Of a stretch of DNA of 23,552 nucleotides, positions 14,945 to 23,187 are shown in pieces; the stretch's first letter is position 1; every line of letters starts with the position of its first letter. The translations under genes and the position numbers were made by a program. The notes beneath the pieces were generated by a model. The model had not been told where the DNA came from. It worked only from the letters and a program-made list of their open reading frames with translations, and made no database searches. Source of the stretch: Bifidobacterium breve (GTDB lineage: Bacteria > Actinomycetota > Acidimicrobiia > Acidimicrobiales > Ilumatobacteraceae); NCBI GenBank assembly GCA_945869715.1, contig CAMBPP010000010.1, positions 1 to 23,552 on the forward strand, given 5' to 3'.

Positions 14945-16084
14945 TTAAGGCGTAATGCCGCGCGGAAGTTGATTGTCGCGCCAGTTCAGTAACTGTTGTG
15001 CCTGTGTAAATGCGTATTGGTCGGTCATGCCGCCGACGTACTCCACAATGACGCGCATGCGTTGATCTGCATCGTGTGCTGCCTCGGCCCCCTGTACGAG
15101 GTGTGGGAAGGCCCTGTAGTGCTCTACGAGAGCTTGCAGCAATGTGATGACAGATTGTGCTTGGGCTTGTGACTCGGGTCGTAAATACACGCGCTCGTAG
15201 TTGAATTGGCGAAATGCGCCAAGTGCTTCAGCAATGTCTGCATTCATCGCAATGCGTGTTGTTTGCATGGTTGCGTTCACCATGCCGTTGATGAATGCTG
15301 CAAGTTGTTTACCACGTGTGGTGCCACAGCGCTCTTGCACGATTGCAGGAAGTTCGTGTGGGAAAACAATGCCGGCTGCAACTGCATCTTCGAAGTCGTG
15401 ACAAACGTAAGCAATGCGATCGGCCCACGACACCACTTCACCCTCGGGAGTAAGAGGCGCAGGGCGAGACCAAGAGTGGTTGCGAATGCCATCGAGTGTT
15501 TCGCGGCAAAGATTTAATGGTTGCAGGGTGACATCGGCGCCCCACTGTGCATGGTCGTACCCACCCACGATGTACGGGCTTAACGCATCTTCACTGGCGT
15601 GGCCACCCGGACCATGGCCGCAGTCGTGCCCAATGGCAATTGCTTCGGTGAGTGCAACATTGAGCCCAAGTGCTCGAGAGATTGCGGTTGCTACCTGGGC
15701 AACTTCAAGAGCATGGGTAAGGCGCGTGCGCTGGTGGTCGTCGGGAAAGACAAACACTTGGGTTTTGCCAGCAAGGCGACGAAAAGCATTGGCATGCAAG
15801 ATGCGGTCGCGGTCGCGTTCGAAGCATGTGCGATAAAGGTCGGGGGACTCTGGAGTGGCTCGCACGCCGGACCCCATAGCCAATGTGGCAAGTGGGCTAT
15901 AAAGATGTGCTTCATTTTCTTCACGTTGTTCGCGTGTAACCACACTTTGTGAGCCAGTACTTGCCGTGGAAGTGGCGTGGGCAAAGCGAACTGAGACTGG
16001 GCTGTGAGGCAATATGTGCCCCGCCATGGTGGATGCCCAGGTGCTCGCGCGGTCTGGAGAGGGGCCTTGCGTGTCATGTGCCAT
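14945..16084 (-). CDS. dgt: Deoxyguanosinetriphosphate triphosphohydrolase-like protein (HD domain)
   Basis: Members of this HD-superfamily group hydrolyse dNTPs to deoxynucleosides and triphosphate, trimming dNTP pools. With the ATG at 16084 the protein has 379 residues. The metal-binding set is complete: His124 in TRLTHALEV, His153-Asp154 in IGHDCGHGPGGH, and Asp222 in SWADRIAYVCHD. The phrase DRILHANAFRRLAGKTQVF just before the HD domain is typical. The true start could be slightly later (Met20 or so), since residues 1-50 look unstructured. The open frame reaches 16348, but that part is antisense to obgE and compositionally odd, so I excluded it. The gene sits between rpmA and obgE in the opposite direction. 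Substrate preference cannot be predicted. Confidence 0.92.
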   Translation of the reverse strand: MAHDTQGPSPDRASTWASTMAGHILPHSPVSVRFAHATSTASTGSQSVVTREQREENEAHLYSPLATLAMGSGVRATPESPDLYRTCFERDRDRILHANAFRRLAGKTQVFVFPDDHQRTRLTHALEVAQVATAISRALGLNVALTEAIAIGHDCGHGPGGHASEDALSPYIVGGYDHAQWGADVTLQPLNLCRETLDGIRNHSWSRPAPLTPEGEVVSWADRIAYVCHDFEDAVAAGIVFPHELPAIVQERCGTTRGKQLAAFINGMVNATMQTTRIAMNADIAEALGAFRQFNYERVYLRPESQAQAQSVITLLQALVEHYRAFPHLVQGAEAAHDADQRMRVIVEYVGGMTDQYAFTQAQQLLNWRDNQLPRGITP

Positions 16085-16133
16085 GAAATGAACGATACGA
16101 CATGGGTGTCTCACAACTAGCCTGCAAAGAGCC

Positions 16134-17384
16134 ATGAGTGCATTTGTCGATGAGTCCCAATTAAACGTGCGCGCCGGTGACGGCGGAGCTGGCTGCGTCA
16201 GTTTCCGTCGCGAAGGCCCTGAAGCATTCGGTGGCCCCAACGGAGGCGACGGCGGCAACGGAGGCGATGTGTGGATGATTGCCGACCGCAACGTGTCGTC
16301 GCTTCTCGCGTTTCGCGACCACCCCCACCGCCGAGCCGAAGACGGCATTCACGGCATGGGTAAAGACCAGCACGGGCGCCAAGGCAAAGAACTAGTTGTT
16401 CATGTTCCCGAAGGAACGGTCATTAAAGATCTGTACACAGGCGAGCCATTGGCAGACCTTGTGAACCACGGCGATAAGTGGTGTGTTGTTACGGGTGGTC
16501 GAGGCGGCCGCGGAAACGCGCGCTTTCTTATTAACCGACGTCGTGCACCAAAAATTGCCGAGCAAGGTGAAATGGGTGAAGAGCGTTGGTTGAAACTTGA
16601 ACTAAAACTCATGGCCGACGTTGCATTGGTGGGTTTCCCTAATGCAGGTAAGAGCACCTTTATTAGCGCGGTGTCAGCTGCTAAACCAAAAATTGCGAAC
16701 TATCCATTTACGACCCTCGAACCACACCTTGGTGTTGTGCGTATAGATAGCAGTACAGAATTCGTTCTTGCCGATATTCCCGGCATCATTGAAGGGGCAA
16801 GCGAAGGTCGTGGGCTTGGGCATCAGTTTTTGCGCCACATTGAACGCGCGCGTGTTTTGTGTGTACTCATCGACCTAGCCGCGGTTGACGGTTTGCCACC
16901 TGCGGAACAAGAAGAAATTTTATTGCGCGAACTCGGCGCCTATGAGCCAGAACTTCTCACGCGTCCGCGTCTTATTGTGGGAAACAAAATTGATATTGCC
17001 GAACCTTCCGTAGTGGTGGGCTGGAAAGGTCTCACCATGTCTGGCGTGACCCAACAAGGTGTGCGCAATGCGGTAGGCAAGTTGGCCCAACTTGTGTTCG
17101 AAGCACGAAACCAGGAACCAGTACGCGAGGCGAAAGTCATTTTGCGACCTGAACCAAAGGGCACTCATATTGAGCGCCTTGGCGAAGGGGAGTTCCGCAT
17201 TCACGGTCGCAATGCAGAACGTTCGGTTGCTATTAACGACGTCTCTACGCCAGAAGCATTGAACTACATTGATGAGCGACTCAAGAAAATGGGCGCCTTG
17301 CGACTTCTTGCTCGCGCAGGCGCGCAAGAGGGTGACATTGTGTGGATTGGTTCATTCTCATTTGAATACTCGCCAGATTTATAA
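16134..17384 (+). CDS. obgE: GTPase Obg (ribosome assembly and stress)
   Basis: Obg is an essential GTPase that acts late in 50S assembly and in stress control. The 416-residue protein has three domains. The Gly-rich Obg fold is at 1-158 (GDGGAGCVSF, GGPNGGDGGNGGDV). The G domain has G1 GFPNAGKS (167-174), switch I FTT (192-194), G3 DIPG (214-217) and G4 NKID (284-287). An OCT-type C-terminal domain lies at roughly 330-408 (FRIHGRNAERSVAINDVSTPEAL). The ATG has GAG close by but no strong Shine-Dalgarno. A TAGCCT hexamer ends 10 bases before it and may be the -10 of a short-leader promoter. Its start is 49 bp from the divergent dgt start. proB follows 30 bp downstream. Confidence 0.98.
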   Translation: MSAFVDESQLNVRAGDGGAGCVSFRREGPEAFGGPNGGDGGNGGDVWMIADRNVSSLLAFRDHPHRRAEDGIHGMGKDQHGRQGKELVVHVPEGTVIKDLYTGEPLADLVNHGDKWCVVTGGRGGRGNARFLINRRRAPKIAEQGEMGEERWLKLELKLMADVALVGFPNAGKSTFISAVSAAKPKIANYPFTTLEPHLGVVRIDSSTEFVLADIPGIIEGASEGRGLGHQFLRHIERARVLCVLIDLAAVDGLPPAEQEEILLRELGAYEPELLTRPRLIVGNKIDIAEPSVVVGWKGLTMSGVTQQGVRNAVGKLAQLVFEARNQEPVREAKVILRPEPKGTHIERLGEGEFRIHGRNAERSVAINDVSTPEALNYIDERLKKMGALRLLARAGAQEGDIVWIGSFSFEYSPDL

Positions 17385-17414
17385 GTTAAAAACAAAAGAA
17401 AAAGCGAAACTGTT

Positions 17415-18521
17415 ATGCCTCAAAATAGTGCTCACAAATTACGTGCCGTCATTAAGGTCGGCACGAGCTCTATTACCCATGCCGACGGAACCATTAACGA
17501 CAATATGGTTGTTGCATTGTGTCGACAAATCGTTGAGCTGAAAAACAGTGGCGTAGAGGTTTTGCTCGTTACTTCGGGCGCGGTAGCCGCAGGTGTGGCA
17601 GCTATGGGTTTATCCGAGCGGCCAAGTGACATATCTACTTTGCAGGCACTTGCCGCAATTGGTCAGAGTCGGCTCATGCAACGCTACAACGACGAATTTG
17701 GCTTGCATGGTGCCATTGGTGCCCAGGTGCTACTTGTTCCTCACGATTTCGCCGACCGCCAGCAGTACCTGCACGCGAGGCAAACAATGTTGCGGCTAAT
17801 CGAACTAGGTGTTGTTCCGATTGTTAATGAAAACGATGCAATTGCCAACGATGAAATACGTTTTGGCGACAACGACCGAATTGCAGCATTGGTTGCGCAC
17901 AGCGTTGGTGCCGATGTGCTCGTGCTCCTCACCGACCAAGATGGGCTTTTCACTTCCGACCCCCGCTACAACGACGATGCTCAACTTATTGCAGAAGTGC
18001 AGTCGAGCAGCGACCTGTTGGCAATTTCTGCAGGTAGTGCTGGTACTGCGCGTGGAAGCGGAGGCATGGCATCAAAACTGTCGGCTGCTCGCATTGCGTC
18101 GTGGTCGGGAATTCGTACCGTTATTGCGCGAGCAACGAAGGAAAATGTTGCGATCGACGCTGTGCAATCGCGTGCTGGCGTGGGCACCACCTTTGTGGGT
18201 CGCGATCGCCAGCTTTCTGCTCGCAAATTGTGGATTGCCTTTGCTGCCGAAGCAACGGGCTCAGTTGTTATTGATGCCGGCGCAACCGAGGCGCTGGTGA
18301 ATCGCGGTACGTCGCTCCTAGCAGTGGGTGTTGTTTCCTTCACCGGGCAATTTGAACACGGTGAGGTTGTTGAAGTGCTCAGCGAAAAAGGTGAACTGAT
18401 AGCACGTGGAGCTAGTGCTATCTCTTCCGTTGAACTTTCAACTGCCAATGGAAAAGGGGAAGATCACTCACCACTCGTTGTGCACCGTGACGAGCTAGTG
18501 CTCCTCATGGGCGACTTCTGA
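17415..18521 (+). CDS. proB: Glutamate 5-kinase
   Basis: ProB phosphorylates glutamate, the first and feedback-controlled step of proline synthesis. The 368-residue protein has an amino acid kinase domain with IKVGTSSI (13-20), LLVTSGAVAAG, IVNENDAI, the FGDNDRIAALVA motif, and DQDGLFTSDPR. A C-terminal PUA domain occupies about residues 275-365. The order obgE-proB matches Mycobacterium and Streptomyces. The next step gene, proA, does not follow here; it must lie elsewhere, or proline is made differently. The final 27 bases overlap the end of the convergent murJ gene. The upstream gap is A-rich, without a clear Shine-Dalgarno. Confidence 0.97.
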   Translation: MPQNSAHKLRAVIKVGTSSITHADGTINDNMVVALCRQIVELKNSGVEVLLVTSGAVAAGVAAMGLSERPSDISTLQALAAIGQSRLMQRYNDEFGLHGAIGAQVLLVPHDFADRQQYLHARQTMLRLIELGVVPIVNENDAIANDEIRFGDNDRIAALVAHSVGADVLVLLTDQDGLFTSDPRYNDDAQLIAEVQSSSDLLAISAGSAGTARGSGGMASKLSAARIASWSGIRTVIARATKENVAIDAVQSRAGVGTTFVGRDRQLSARKLWIAFAAEATGSVVIDAGATEALVNRGTSLLAVGVVSFTGQFEHGEVVEVLSEKGELIARGASAISSVELSTANGKGEDHSPLVVHRDELVLLMGDF

Positions 18522-20132
18522 ATTGAGTTTCTGAAACCTGCTCATGAGTTGTCGTATTTCTGGCACGTGGAAGACATAAAGCAGTGACGCATAAATGCCG
18601 AGTCCGAACGTGCCACACAAAAGGGTGCGAACGAGCGCAAGCATTCCCGAGGTGGCGCCAATTGCGCGCCCCAGAATCCATGCAGCCTCTGCAGCAACAA
18701 TGGCGCTGATGAGCATGGGGAGTAATGATTTCAGCATTGCTTTCATTTCAAGCTCGGGAACTTTGGCCTCGAGAACCGCAAGGGCAATGACCGCACTCAC
18801 GAGATAGGCAAGTGCGAAAGCTAAACCCAAACCAAGAACACCAAAGAGGCGCACCAAAATGAGGGCGAACGCAATGTTGAGAATATTCTCAAAGCAATTA
18901 ATAAAGAAGGGAGTGCGTGTGTCGTTGTGCGCGTAGAACCCTCGCAATACAAAGAGGTACACCGAGAACCCCACTAAACCAATGGAAAAGCCCATGAGCG
19001 CGCGAGTGGTATTAAGTGCAGCATCGGCAGTGAAGTTGCCGTGTTGCAGTAATGCGCCAATGGTGGGGCGTGCCGTTACAAGTACAAGAAAACTAAATGG
19101 CAAAGTAAGAAGCGCAATGAGCCGCACGCCAAGCGACATGCGTTCAACGAATCTCTCCTTATTGCGTTCGGTAACTGCACGGGTTAACTCGGGCGCAAAG
19201 GTGGTGGCTAGTGAAACGGCAAGAAGTCCGTGTGGCAATTGAAAGAAGATGTATGCCTTTGTGTACGCATCGGGGCCGCCGCTTCCTGGTCGAGCCAAGT
19301 TGCGAATAAATATGAGTGAAATTTGATTTGCAACTACATAGCCGAATGTCCAGGTTGAGAGACGAGCTAATTTCTTTACCGCGGGATGTGAAAACTGGGG
19401 TCGAAAATGGAAACCAATATTTTCTCGCCGGAATGAATAAACGAGCAGGGCAGCCATGACGGCTATTCCACCAGTGGCGCCTAGACCTAGGAGCCAACGC
19501 AGAGAAGAACTGTCATTTACTGTGGAAAGTGTTGGCTTGCCGTCGAGAACTGCGGGAATGAAGAGCAGAGAAACAATGATGATGACATTTGATGCAACGG
19601 GTGCCCATGCAGCAGCAAAGAATTTCCGGCGGGCATTGAGGGCGGCTGTCATTAATGCGGTGACGCCATAGAAAAATATCTGCACAAGAAAAATGCGAGT
19701 GAGCAAAGTGCCTATGCGTTGGTACTCGCCAGCGTCGACGGCCGACGAGGTATGTAAGGCAAAAAGATGAAAAATGGGTGAGGCAAGAGCAACGGCAACG
19801 GCTGTGGCTGCAGCAATAACCACTAACCCAACTGAGAAAACAGCATCTGAGGCCGTGCGCGAGTTCTCATCGTCGTCTGTTTGATCGGCGAAAATACGTG
19901 TGAAGAGTGGCACAAGCGAGGCAGAAAAAACGCCACCAATGAAGAGTTCGTAGATGGAGTTCGGTGAGTTATTCGCTCCGTCGTAAGCATCGGCAAGGGC
20001 GGTTTGTCCAATAACAATGCCAAAGACCACAATGCGAATGAGGCCCGTGAGGCGCGACAGTGCAGTACCCGATGCGACGGCAATATTGGAGCGCATGAGG
20101 CCAGATTGAAGGGAAGTGTTTTGGCGGTCCAT
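18495..20132 (-). CDS. murJ: Lipid II flippase MurJ
   Basis: MurJ moves the peptidoglycan precursor lipid II across the membrane; it belongs to the MOP/MVF exporters. The 545-residue protein is hydrophobic throughout, with about 14 membrane segments. Its N-terminus (NIAVASGTALSRLTGLIR, then ADAYDGANNSPNSIYELF) is highly characteristic. Many mycobacterial and other actinobacterial homologues have a long C-terminal cytoplasmic extension; this one stops after the transporter core with a tail ending HEEH. I use ATG at 20132; Met13 (20096) is possible, and neither has a good Shine-Dalgarno. The start lies 36 bp from the divergent MoxR gene and the end overlaps proB by 27 bp. Its product would feed the PBP2-RodA machinery encoded upstream in the window. 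Confidence 0.95.
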   Translation of the reverse strand: MDRQNTSLQSGLMRSNIAVASGTALSRLTGLIRIVVFGIVIGQTALADAYDGANNSPNSIYELFIGGVFSASLVPLFTRIFADQTDDDENSRTASDAVFSVGLVVIAAATAVAVALASPIFHLFALHTSSAVDAGEYQRIGTLLTRIFLVQIFFYGVTALMTAALNARRKFFAAAWAPVASNVIIIVSLLFIPAVLDGKPTLSTVNDSSSLRWLLGLGATGGIAVMAALLVYSFRRENIGFHFRPQFSHPAVKKLARLSTWTFGYVVANQISLIFIRNLARPGSGGPDAYTKAYIFFQLPHGLLAVSLATTFAPELTRAVTERNKERFVERMSLGVRLIALLTLPFSFLVLVTARPTIGALLQHGNFTADAALNTTRALMGFSIGLVGFSVYLFVLRGFYAHNDTRTPFFINCFENILNIAFALILVRLFGVLGLGLAFALAYLVSAVIALAVLEAKVPELEMKAMLKSLLPMLISAIVAAEAAWILGRAIGATSGMLALVRTLLCGTFGLGIYASLLYVFHVPEIRQLMSRFQKLNSEVAHEEH

Positions 20133-20156
20133 TCGTAGTGAGAGCGTACCGAACAG

Positions 20157-20162
20157 TAAGGT
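20157..20162 (+). promoter_or_regulatory. Candidate -10 element for a leaderless MoxR-gene transcript
   Basis: TAAGGT ends exactly 6 bases before the ATG at 20169, so the predicted transcription start is the A of the start codon. There is no Shine-Dalgarno. It lies within the 36 bp between divergent murJ and MoxR starts. No -35 consensus is evident. Confidence 0.35.
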
Positions 20163-20168
20163 TGAGAC

Positions 20169-21035
20169 ATGGGGAATCGCTTTGAATCAGTGCAGGCTGT
20201 CCGTGATGGGCTCAAAGAGGTCAATTATTTGGCTGACGATGGCATTGCAAGTGTGGCCTTTTTGGCCGACCGCTTGGGTAAGCCAGTTCTTATAGAGGGG
20301 CCAGCCGGTACCGGCAAGACCCAACTCGCAAAGAGCATTACCGAACTCACGGGGGCGCGGCTCATTCGTTTGCAGTGTTACGAGGGGCTCGACGAGTCGA
20401 AGGCACTGTACGAATGGAACTATAAAAAGCAGTTGTTGCGCATTCAGGCCGACAAGAAAACCGATTCATGGAACGATGTCCACGACGACATCTTCAGTGA
20501 AGAATTCCTGCTCACTCGTCCGCTTTTGGAAGCAATTCGTTCAGAAGACCCAGTTGTTCTGCTTATCGACGAAGTTGACCGCGTCGAAATGGAAACGGAA
20601 GCATTGCTGCTTGAAATTTTGAGCGAGTATCAAGTGTCTATTCCGGAACTTGGCACCATTACCGCAAAGCAAATTCCGCTTGTGTTTCTCACATCCAACA
20701 ATACCCGTGAACTATCAGAGGCTTTGAAGCGTCGTTGCCTGTACCTACACGTTGACTACCCAGACCTTGAGCGCGAAAAGCTCATTGTGCTCACCAAGGT
20801 AGAAGGCATTACAGAGCATCTCGCCGATCAAATTGCACGCATTGTTCGTAACATTCGTCAGCTTGATCTGAAGAAGTCTCCATCGGTGAGCGAAACCCTC
20901 GACTGGGCTCGTACCTTGATGCTGTTGGGCATTGAGCACATCGATGCTGAACAGGCAAAAGAGACGTTGCATATTTTGCTCAAATACCAAACCGACATCG
21001 CCAAAGCGGTGAAGGAATTGTCTTCAGGCAAATAG
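20169..21035 (+). CDS. MoxR-family AAA+ ATPase
   Basis: MoxR ATPases act as chaperones that remodel or mature partner proteins, often with a VWA-domain co-factor. The 288-residue protein has Walker A GPAGTGKT (44-51), Walker B LLIDEVD (131-137), sensor 1 in VFLTSNNTREL, and the arginine-finger region ALKRRCLYLHVDYPD. The segment 71-115 between Walker A and B (LDESKALYEWNYKKQLLRIQ) is typical of CoxD-type MoxR proteins. It is followed after 12 bp by the VWA gene, forming the classic MoxR-VWA pair. CoxD in carbon monoxide oxidisers helps mature a molybdenum-copper enzyme, but no such enzyme gene is in this window. The target is therefore unknown. Confidence 0.93.
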   Translation: MGNRFESVQAVRDGLKEVNYLADDGIASVAFLADRLGKPVLIEGPAGTGKTQLAKSITELTGARLIRLQCYEGLDESKALYEWNYKKQLLRIQADKKTDSWNDVHDDIFSEEFLLTRPLLEAIRSEDPVVLLIDEVDRVEMETEALLLEILSEYQVSIPELGTITAKQIPLVFLTSNNTRELSEALKRRCLYLHVDYPDLEREKLIVLTKVEGITEHLADQIARIVRNIRQLDLKKSPSVSETLDWARTLMLLGIEHIDAEQAKETLHILLKYQTDIAKAVKELSSGK

Positions 21036-21047
21036 GAACTTCAACAC

Positions 21048-22478
21048 ATGCTCGATTTGATGGCAGGTTTCGTCGCGGAGTTGCGTAGTGCAGGTCTGCC
21101 CGTCAGCCTGACCGAAAACCTCGATGCGATGGAGGCAATTCGCCAAATTCCCATTGAAGACCGGGATGCATTTAAGTACGCACTCGGCGCAACTTTGGTG
21201 AAGAACTCTGCGCATTGGAAATCATTCGAGACTGTTTTTGAGGTCTATTTCTCTTTGCGTGGTCCTGAATATTCCATCAAAGATGAAGACTCGCCCGATG
21301 AGTTTTGGCGTGAGATGCAAGACCAGATGCGCCAAGGTGAAGGCAAAGGTGGCGGTGGCGCCATGGACTCACTAACGCAAGAAGAGATGATGAATCTCCT
21401 CATGCGCGCACTCATGAATGGCGATCAGGCCATGATGCGCGCAATGGCACGGCAGGCAGTGCAACGTTTCGCTGGTATGGAGCCGGGTCGCCCCGTAGGT
21501 GGAACCTATTACCTGTATCGCACGTTGCGTAACCTCGACTTAGAAAACATGCTCAACAAGCTGCAAGATGCTCAACGCGAAACAGCAACTGAACCATTAA
21601 CCGATCTTGAAGAGCGTCTCAATAAAGATGAGATCGAAAGTCGCATCGAGAAATTTAAGCAAGAAATTGAAGCGGAAATTCGCCGCAAACTTGTGGCCGA
21701 CCGTGGTGCCGAGGCAATGGCAAAGACTCTGCGCAAGCCGCTTCCTGAAGATGTTGAATTCATGCATGCCAGTCGCGACGAAATGGCCAACCTTAAAAAG
21801 GCCCTGTATCCATTAACGCGAAAAATCGCAGCGCGACTCACGCGTAAGCGTCGTAAAGGACGCAAGGGCCCACTCGATTTCCGTAGCACCGTACGCCACT
21901 CGTTGGCATACGGCGGTGTGCCTGCCGAGCCAAAGTTCCGTTCCCCTCGGCCATCAAAACCAGAGTTGATGGTGGTTGCCGATATTTCAGGCAGTGTGGC
22001 GGCCTTTGCTCGTTTTACATTGATGTTGGTGTATGCCCTTCAGGGCCAGTTCTCCAAAGTGCGGTCTTTTGTATTTATCGATGGGCTCGATGAGGTAACG
22101 GAATACTTCAAATCAACCGAAGATATAGCTGAAGCCATTCAGCGTGTGAACACCGAAGCCGATGTGGTGTGGGTCGATGGCCATAGCGACTACGGTCACG
22201 CGTTTGAAGTGTTCTGGGAAAAGTACGGCCGCGATGTGAACGCAAAGACCACAGTGCTATTGCTCGGCGATGCGCGCAATAACTATCACGCCGCACAAAG
22301 TTGGGTAGTAAAAGAAATCAAAAAGAGCGCAAAAAATGTGTATTGGCTCAACCCTGAACCGCGTTCATATTGGAACACGGGCGACTCCATTGTTGGCGAG
22401 TACGGAAATCACACCGATGGCGTATATGAGTGTCGCAACTTGCGTCAGCTCGAGGCCTTCGTCGAGAAGTTGGTATGA
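21048..22478 (+). CDS. VWA domain protein, CoxE-like partner of MoxR
   Basis: The 476-residue protein belongs to the CoxE-like von Willebrand A group that works with MoxR ATPases. Its N-terminal part (1-230) is helical and charged; a stretch at 105-150 is Met-rich, and 165-230 could form a coiled coil. The segment LDFRSTVRHSLAYGGVP around residue 285 is the CoxE family hallmark (xLRxSLRxGG). The VWA domain at about 305-470 starts with the metal-adhesion motif D-I-S-G-S at 312-316, which is complete. GHSDYGHAF and LLLGDARNN follow as the other MIDAS-loop regions. AGGAAC lies 9 bases before the ATG. The stop overlaps the next gene start (ATGA). I see no signal peptide or membrane anchor, so it is cytoplasmic. 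The client is unknown. Confidence 0.92.
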   Translation: MLDLMAGFVAELRSAGLPVSLTENLDAMEAIRQIPIEDRDAFKYALGATLVKNSAHWKSFETVFEVYFSLRGPEYSIKDEDSPDEFWREMQDQMRQGEGKGGGGAMDSLTQEEMMNLLMRALMNGDQAMMRAMARQAVQRFAGMEPGRPVGGTYYLYRTLRNLDLENMLNKLQDAQRETATEPLTDLEERLNKDEIESRIEKFKQEIEAEIRRKLVADRGAEAMAKTLRKPLPEDVEFMHASRDEMANLKKALYPLTRKIAARLTRKRRKGRKGPLDFRSTVRHSLAYGGVPAEPKFRSPRPSKPELMVVADISGSVAAFARFTLMLVYALQGQFSKVRSFVFIDGLDEVTEYFKSTEDIAEAIQRVNTEADVVWVDGHSDYGHAFEVFWEKYGRDVNAKTTVLLLGDARNNYHAAQSWVVKEIKKSAKNVYWLNPEPRSYWNTGDSIVGEYGNHTDGVYECRNLRQLEAFVEKLV

Positions 22479-23125
22479 GTTCAACGCGTGTCATTCTCAT
22501 TCGACACGGTGAATCACAAGTAGCTGTCGACAAAATCATTGGAGGGTTCCGCACCTGCAATGGGCTGTCGGACCTGGGTCGCCGTCAGGCCACTGCACTG
22601 GGTAAACGGTTTGCTCATGAAAATGAACAAGTTCCCGGAACGCTTTCTCCGACGGTGTTCATTGCTAGCCATTTCGCTCGTGCCCAAGAAACTGCACAAC
22701 TCATTGCTCACGGCATAGGCAACCCTGCTCTCATTACAGACCCCGAGTTTGGCGAACATGACCCAGGCCCGTTATGTGACGGTATGCCCTATAGCGATTT
22801 TTTGGAAAAGTTTGGGCATCGCAACTGGGAAACCGACCCGTACGACGAGACATACCCAGGAGGGGAAACGGTCGCTGCATTTCAATTGCGTGTTGGGTCT
22901 GCACTGCGACGCGTCGTTGATGCGCATCCGGGTGAAACCATTGTCATTTCATGTCATGCAGGCGTTATTGATACCTGTTTGCGCTATGCATTGCGCGCCG
23001 CCCCAACAGGAGAGTTCGAAGTGCATACCGTGAATACTTCAGTGACCGAGATTGTGCACGTGCGCCCAGGTCGTTGGAAACTTGTGCGATACAACGACAC
23101 AGGCCATCTTCTGGGTATTCAATAG
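22475..23125 (+). CDS. Histidine phosphatase family protein (phosphoglycerate mutase-like)
   Basis: The 216-residue protein belongs to the large phosphohistidine phosphatase/mutase family. The active-site set is complete: the RHGE motif with catalytic His11, Arg69 in ASHFARAQETA, Glu94 in EFGEHDPG, and His161 in SCHAG. Members act on sugar phosphates, nucleotides, cofactor precursors or proteins, so a gpm name would be unjustified; the residues rather fit a phosphatase. I chose ATG at 22475 because it overlaps the VWA stop as ATGA and begins directly with the first strand (TRVILIRHGE). An upstream start at 22430 is buried in the VWA gene. The tight coupling hints at a functional link with MoxR/VWA, but I have no direct evidence. 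Confidence 0.93.
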   Translation: MSSTRVILIRHGESQVAVDKIIGGFRTCNGLSDLGRRQATALGKRFAHENEQVPGTLSPTVFIASHFARAQETAQLIAHGIGNPALITDPEFGEHDPGPLCDGMPYSDFLEKFGHRNWETDPYDETYPGGETVAAFQLRVGSALRRVVDAHPGETIVISCHAGVIDTCLRYALRAAPTGEFEVHTVNTSVTEIVHVRPGRWKLVRYNDTGHLLGIQ

Positions 23126-23187
23126 CAATCTGTCTTGTTGGTTTAAGATGATCCCTATCGCGGCATGCGAAAACGTAAGGGAGCGCT

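Noticed and set aside
16085..16348. N-terminal extension of the dgt frame by 88 codons
   Set aside because: The extension is antisense to the obgE start, Pro/Ser-rich and unlike dNTPases; the ATG at 16084 clears the divergent intergenic gap.
22769..22800. Naming the histidine phosphatase as glycolytic phosphoglycerate mutase
   Set aside because: Family motifs do not set the substrate, and the gene is not near glycolysis genes.
23126..23187. Promoter for the short-chain dehydrogenase gene
   Set aside because: TTGTTG and TATCGC are only 15 bases apart and TAAGAT has no partner; I could not support a specific call.
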